From contig JBGSKY010000229.1 of the NCBI GenBank assembly GCA_041740995.1, forward strand, positions 1 to 25,734: 25,734 bases of DNA, in the 5' to 3' direction. Below, piece by piece: positions 23,271 to 25,734 of the stretch. Under the pieces are notes generated by a model. It made no database searches. It saw nothing but the letters and a program-made list of their open reading frames with translations, and was not told the origin of the DNA. Numbering within the stretch: the first letter of the stretch is position 1; the number at the start of each line of letters is the position of its first letter. A program made the position numbers and the translations under genes. The stretch is from JBGSKY01 sp041740995 (lineage in GTDB: Bacteria > Planctomycetota > Planctomycetia > Pirellulales > Pirellulaceae).

Positions 23271-24521
23271 ATGCCCAAAGATCACAATTTCAACCAATAC
23301 GACGTAATCATTGTTGGCGGCGGGATATCCGGACTGGTCGCTGCCAATGAGCTGCATCAACGAAAAAAACGCATCCTTGTTGTCGAAGCGAATGATCGCG
23401 TTGGCGGCAGAATTCAGACCGACGATTGGCAGGGATTCAAATTCGATCATGGATTTCAGGTCTATTTGACAGCGTATCCAACGGCCAGCTCTCAACTGTC
23501 GCTACCGGAGCTTCGCCTTGGTTTGTTTTCGAGCGGCGCCTTGGTTAGGATCAACGGGAAATTTCATCGCCTTAGCGACCCTTGGCGCGATCCGTTAAAC
23601 ATTCTTCAAACGGCCATTTCGCCGATCGGATCAGTCGTCGATAAACTTCGAATCGCGGCGCTAAGGGCTTCGGTGATCAACGTGCCAAGCGACTTGCTAC
23701 TGCAGCAATTTGGTGATCTAACGACACGCAAATTTTTAGAAAATTTCGGATTCTCGAATAAAATTATTGATCGATTTTTCCGCCCGTTTTTCGGTGGAAT
23801 TTTTTTGGATGGTTCGCTAGAAAGTTCTGCCAGTCTGTTTCGCTATCTGTTCCAAATGTTCTCGCTCGGCAGTGCCGCGCTGCCGGCTGGCGGCATGGTT
23901 GCAATCCCAAATCAGGTAGCCGCTCGGCTTCCCAGCAACGCTTTGATGCTGGGCCGAACGGTCACTGCAATCGATGGCGATTCAGTCACACTGGACAGCG
24001 GCGATCAATTATTTGCATCCCGGTTGATCGTGGCAATTGAGCAATCTGCGGCTGCGCGATTGTTGCAGGCCGATCCGCCGCCAGCCTCGCGTGCAACCGT
24101 TTGTTACTATTTCGGAGCTGATAAACCGCCGATTAACGAGCCCATTTTAATGCTCGGTGGCGATGCCAACGAAGGACCGATTAACTCGGTCGCTGTCTTG
24201 TCGCTGGCCCAAACAACTTACGCTCCGCCGGGCAAACATCTGATCAGCGTTAGTTGCTTGAAGCGGTGCGATGAAAGTGTCGAGCAATTGCTGCCGACGA
24301 TCATCGAACAGCTTTCCAGGTGGTATGGCAGCGACGTGCAAAGTTGGAATTTTTTGAGAGCTTATTATGTCCCGGTCGCGCTGCCGGACCAGTCGCCGAC
24401 GGCGCGCCAGCACAAGCTCGCTGGTCGAAAATCAATCATCCTTGCAGGTGATTACCGCGTAACGGGCAGCATCGAAGGGGCAATCCAAAGCGGCCTGAGT
24501 GCGGCCAGGAGCATCGCTTGA
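23271..24521 (+). CDS. FAD-dependent amine oxidase / phytoene-desaturase-like oxidoreductase
   Basis: A 416-residue flavoprotein. The N-terminal Rossmann fold DVIIVGGGISGLVAANEL (GxGxxG) is followed by ILVVEANDRVGGRIQTDDW, the signature of the flavin-containing amine oxidoreductase family, which includes protoporphyrinogen oxidases and carotenoid desaturases. The C-terminal FAD segment ILAGDYRVTGSIEGAIQSGL matches the conserved GD...G(S)IEGA...SG pattern. PAGGMVAIPNQVAARLP in the middle is also typical. The substrate is unknown; carotenoid-related chemistry is plausible because many planctomycetes are pigmented, but that is inference. No membrane segment is evident. The ATG at 23271 lies directly before the fold. 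Confidence 0.88.
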   Translation: MPKDHNFNQYDVIIVGGGISGLVAANELHQRKKRILVVEANDRVGGRIQTDDWQGFKFDHGFQVYLTAYPTASSQLSLPELRLGLFSSGALVRINGKFHRLSDPWRDPLNILQTAISPIGSVVDKLRIAALRASVINVPSDLLLQQFGDLTTRKFLENFGFSNKIIDRFFRPFFGGIFLDGSLESSASLFRYLFQMFSLGSAALPAGGMVAIPNQVAARLPSNALMLGRTVTAIDGDSVTLDSGDQLFASRLIVAIEQSAAARLLQADPPPASRATVCYYFGADKPPINEPILMLGGDANEGPINSVAVLSLAQTTYAPPGKHLISVSCLKRCDESVEQLLPTIIEQLSRWYGSDVQSWNFLRAYYVPVALPDQSPTARQHKLAGRKSIILAGDYRVTGSIEGAIQSGLSAARSIA

Positions 24522-24646
24522 GCTGCAAAGAAATCGTGCTTTGCCGCCTCGACTTCACACTCGGATTTGATTTCAGAGTACAATGGGGCGACTTAGATTG
24601 ACCCCAATATTCCGTTTGATGGCTCGCATCGCAGAGTCTTAATATT

Positions 24647-25684
24647 ATGCCAATTGTCCCAATCCTGCTGCTTGCTTTCGGCGTCTTCGTTTTGGGGTTA
24701 GTAATCGTCTTTCTTGGACTGATTTGGCAATTCTTTTGGCTTTGGATTCAGGCCCGGCTCACACGGGCGAACGTAACATTGTGGGACTTGATCGGGATGC
24801 GATTTCGCCGCGTCGACGCGGTGCAGATTGTTCGCGCCAAAATCACCGCGACGCAGGCCGGTTTGAATGATCCGGAGATGACGACCAAGGCGTTGGAGGC
24901 ACATTACCTAGCTCGCGGAAACGTGCCGCAGGTCATCCGAGCATTGATCGCCGCCAAAAAGAGTAAGAAGATTTCGCTCACATTCGTCGAGGCTGCTGCG
25001 ATCGATTTGGCCGGACGTAACGTGCTTGAAGCGGTTCAAACGAGCGTCTATCCCAAGGTTATCGATTGTCCGCCGAAGGGTTCGGCCTCCCCTACCCTCG
25101 ATGCGATCGCCAAAGACGGGATTCAGATGCGGGTTAAAGTTCGGGTTACGGTTCGCGCAAATTTGCAACGCTTGATTGGTGGTGCAACCGAAGAAACCAT
25201 TGTTGCCCGAGTTGGACAAGGGATCGTGTCAGCCATTGGTTCAGCGCCGCACAAGCAAGTGCTTGAAAATCCGGACATGATTTCCAAGACAGTGCTAGCG
25301 TCCAATCTTGACGACCAAACCGCCTTCGAAATCGTTTCGATCGATATTGCCGATATCGATGTCGGTGAAAATATTGGTGCTCGCTTGCAAGCCGACCGAG
25401 CCGAAGCCGATACGCGTGTCGCTCGGGCCAATGCCGAACGTCGCCGCGCTGAAGCGGTCGCGGCTGAACAAGAAATGATCGCTCGAATTGAAGAAAGCCG
25501 AGCAGCCGTGGTGGAAGCCGAATCGGAAGTGCCGCGTGCGTTTGTTACCGCATTCCAAAATAAAACGCTGCGTATCGAAGACTACTACAAGCTGAAAAAC
25601 ATCATGGCCGACACGGAAATGCGGCAATCGATCGCTGGCACCAATCCGAACGTTCGACAAGCAGCCACTCGCCCAGTAGCATAA
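24647..25684 (+). CDS. floA: Flotillin-like protein FloA (SPFH family)
   Basis: Membrane-associated scaffold of functional membrane microdomains. The N-terminal 34 residues form a hydrophobic membrane-inserted hairpin (ILLLAFGVFVLGLVIVFLGL, IWQFFWLWIQARL). The SPFH-type core contains GMRFRRVDAVQIVRAKITAT and DGIQMRVKVRVTVRANLQRL. A long charged Ala/Glu/Arg coiled coil follows (LQADRAEADTRVARANAERR, RAEAVAAEQEMIARIEESRA). The length of 345 matches bacterial FloA (about 330). FloA-type genes often accompany an NfeD gene, but none is visible here; it may lie outside the window. The ATG at 24647 is used. A TACAAT -10-like box lies near 24580, about 65 bases upstream. Confidence 0.93.
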   Translation: MPIVPILLLAFGVFVLGLVIVFLGLIWQFFWLWIQARLTRANVTLWDLIGMRFRRVDAVQIVRAKITATQAGLNDPEMTTKALEAHYLARGNVPQVIRALIAAKKSKKISLTFVEAAAIDLAGRNVLEAVQTSVYPKVIDCPPKGSASPTLDAIAKDGIQMRVKVRVTVRANLQRLIGGATEETIVARVGQGIVSAIGSAPHKQVLENPDMISKTVLASNLDDQTAFEIVSIDIADIDVGENIGARLQADRAEADTRVARANAERRRAEAVAAEQEMIARIEESRAAVVEAESEVPRAFVTAFQNKTLRIEDYYKLKNIMADTEMRQSIAGTNPNVRQAATRPVA

Positions 25685-25734
25685 ACGCTTTGACAACAGT
25701 TACAGAGACTTTTGGAATCCAGTGGTCTTCGAAA

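Noticed and set aside
24525..24544. GCAAAG/CTTTGC stem after the FAD oxidoreductase as a terminator
   Set aside because: The stem is a perfect six base pairs, but no T tract follows.
1..25734. Search for tRNA, rRNA, CRISPR arrays, insertion sequences or prophage genes
   Set aside because: None was recognised by reading the sequence. Dedicated covariance-model searches were not possible here.

Overview
The window looks like chromosomal DNA of a planctomycete, most likely a Pirellula/Rhodopirellula-type marine or freshwater aerobe. This is an inference from gene content. The pointers are an Alternative Complex III (ACIII) operon whose ActB has an unusually long, extended Tat-type N-terminus, an ActD-ActE fusion, an ECF sigma factor coupled to a Ser/Thr kinase, a FixJ-like regulator with a degenerate receiver, few Shine-Dalgarno sites and frequent GTG/TTG starts.

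Left half (1-13203, all on the minus strand): a respiratory cluster transcribed from right to left. It begins with the quinol-oxidising ACIII (actA pentaheme cytochrome, actB iron-sulfur/molybdopterin-like protein, actC NrfD-like quinol subunit, a fused actD-actE, actF). A small one-helix membrane protein and a SCO copper chaperone follow, then a caa3-type cytochrome c oxidase (coxB with fused cytochrome c, coxA with the YS signature of A2-type oxidases). Electrons would pass from quinol to ACIII, to the monoheme domain of ActE, to the cytochrome domain of CoxB, to CuA and to the haem-copper centre. An intrinsic terminator follows coxA. The first codons of one more gene, possibly coxC, are cut by the window edge.

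Middle (13204-18497): a regulatory block. A minus-strand FixJ-like regulator with Glu in place of the phospho-acceptor Asp lies upstream of actA, with a 9-bp inverted repeat in the gap between them. Facing right are an ECF sigma factor and a kinase of architecture anti-sigma zinc motif, Ser/Thr kinase, PAS, joined by a TTGA start/stop overlap. A PepSY-type membrane protein follows. The region before the sigma factor holds a sigma-E-like promoter motif and a large REP-like hairpin.

Right part (18781-25734): a protein ending in what looks like a catalytically dead GGDEF domain, a small charged protein, a minus-strand rho-ribH pair (transcription terminator Rho and lumazine synthase), an FAD-dependent amine-oxidase/desaturase-like protein and a FloA flotillin-like protein. 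I saw no tRNA, rRNA, CRISPR array or insertion sequence.
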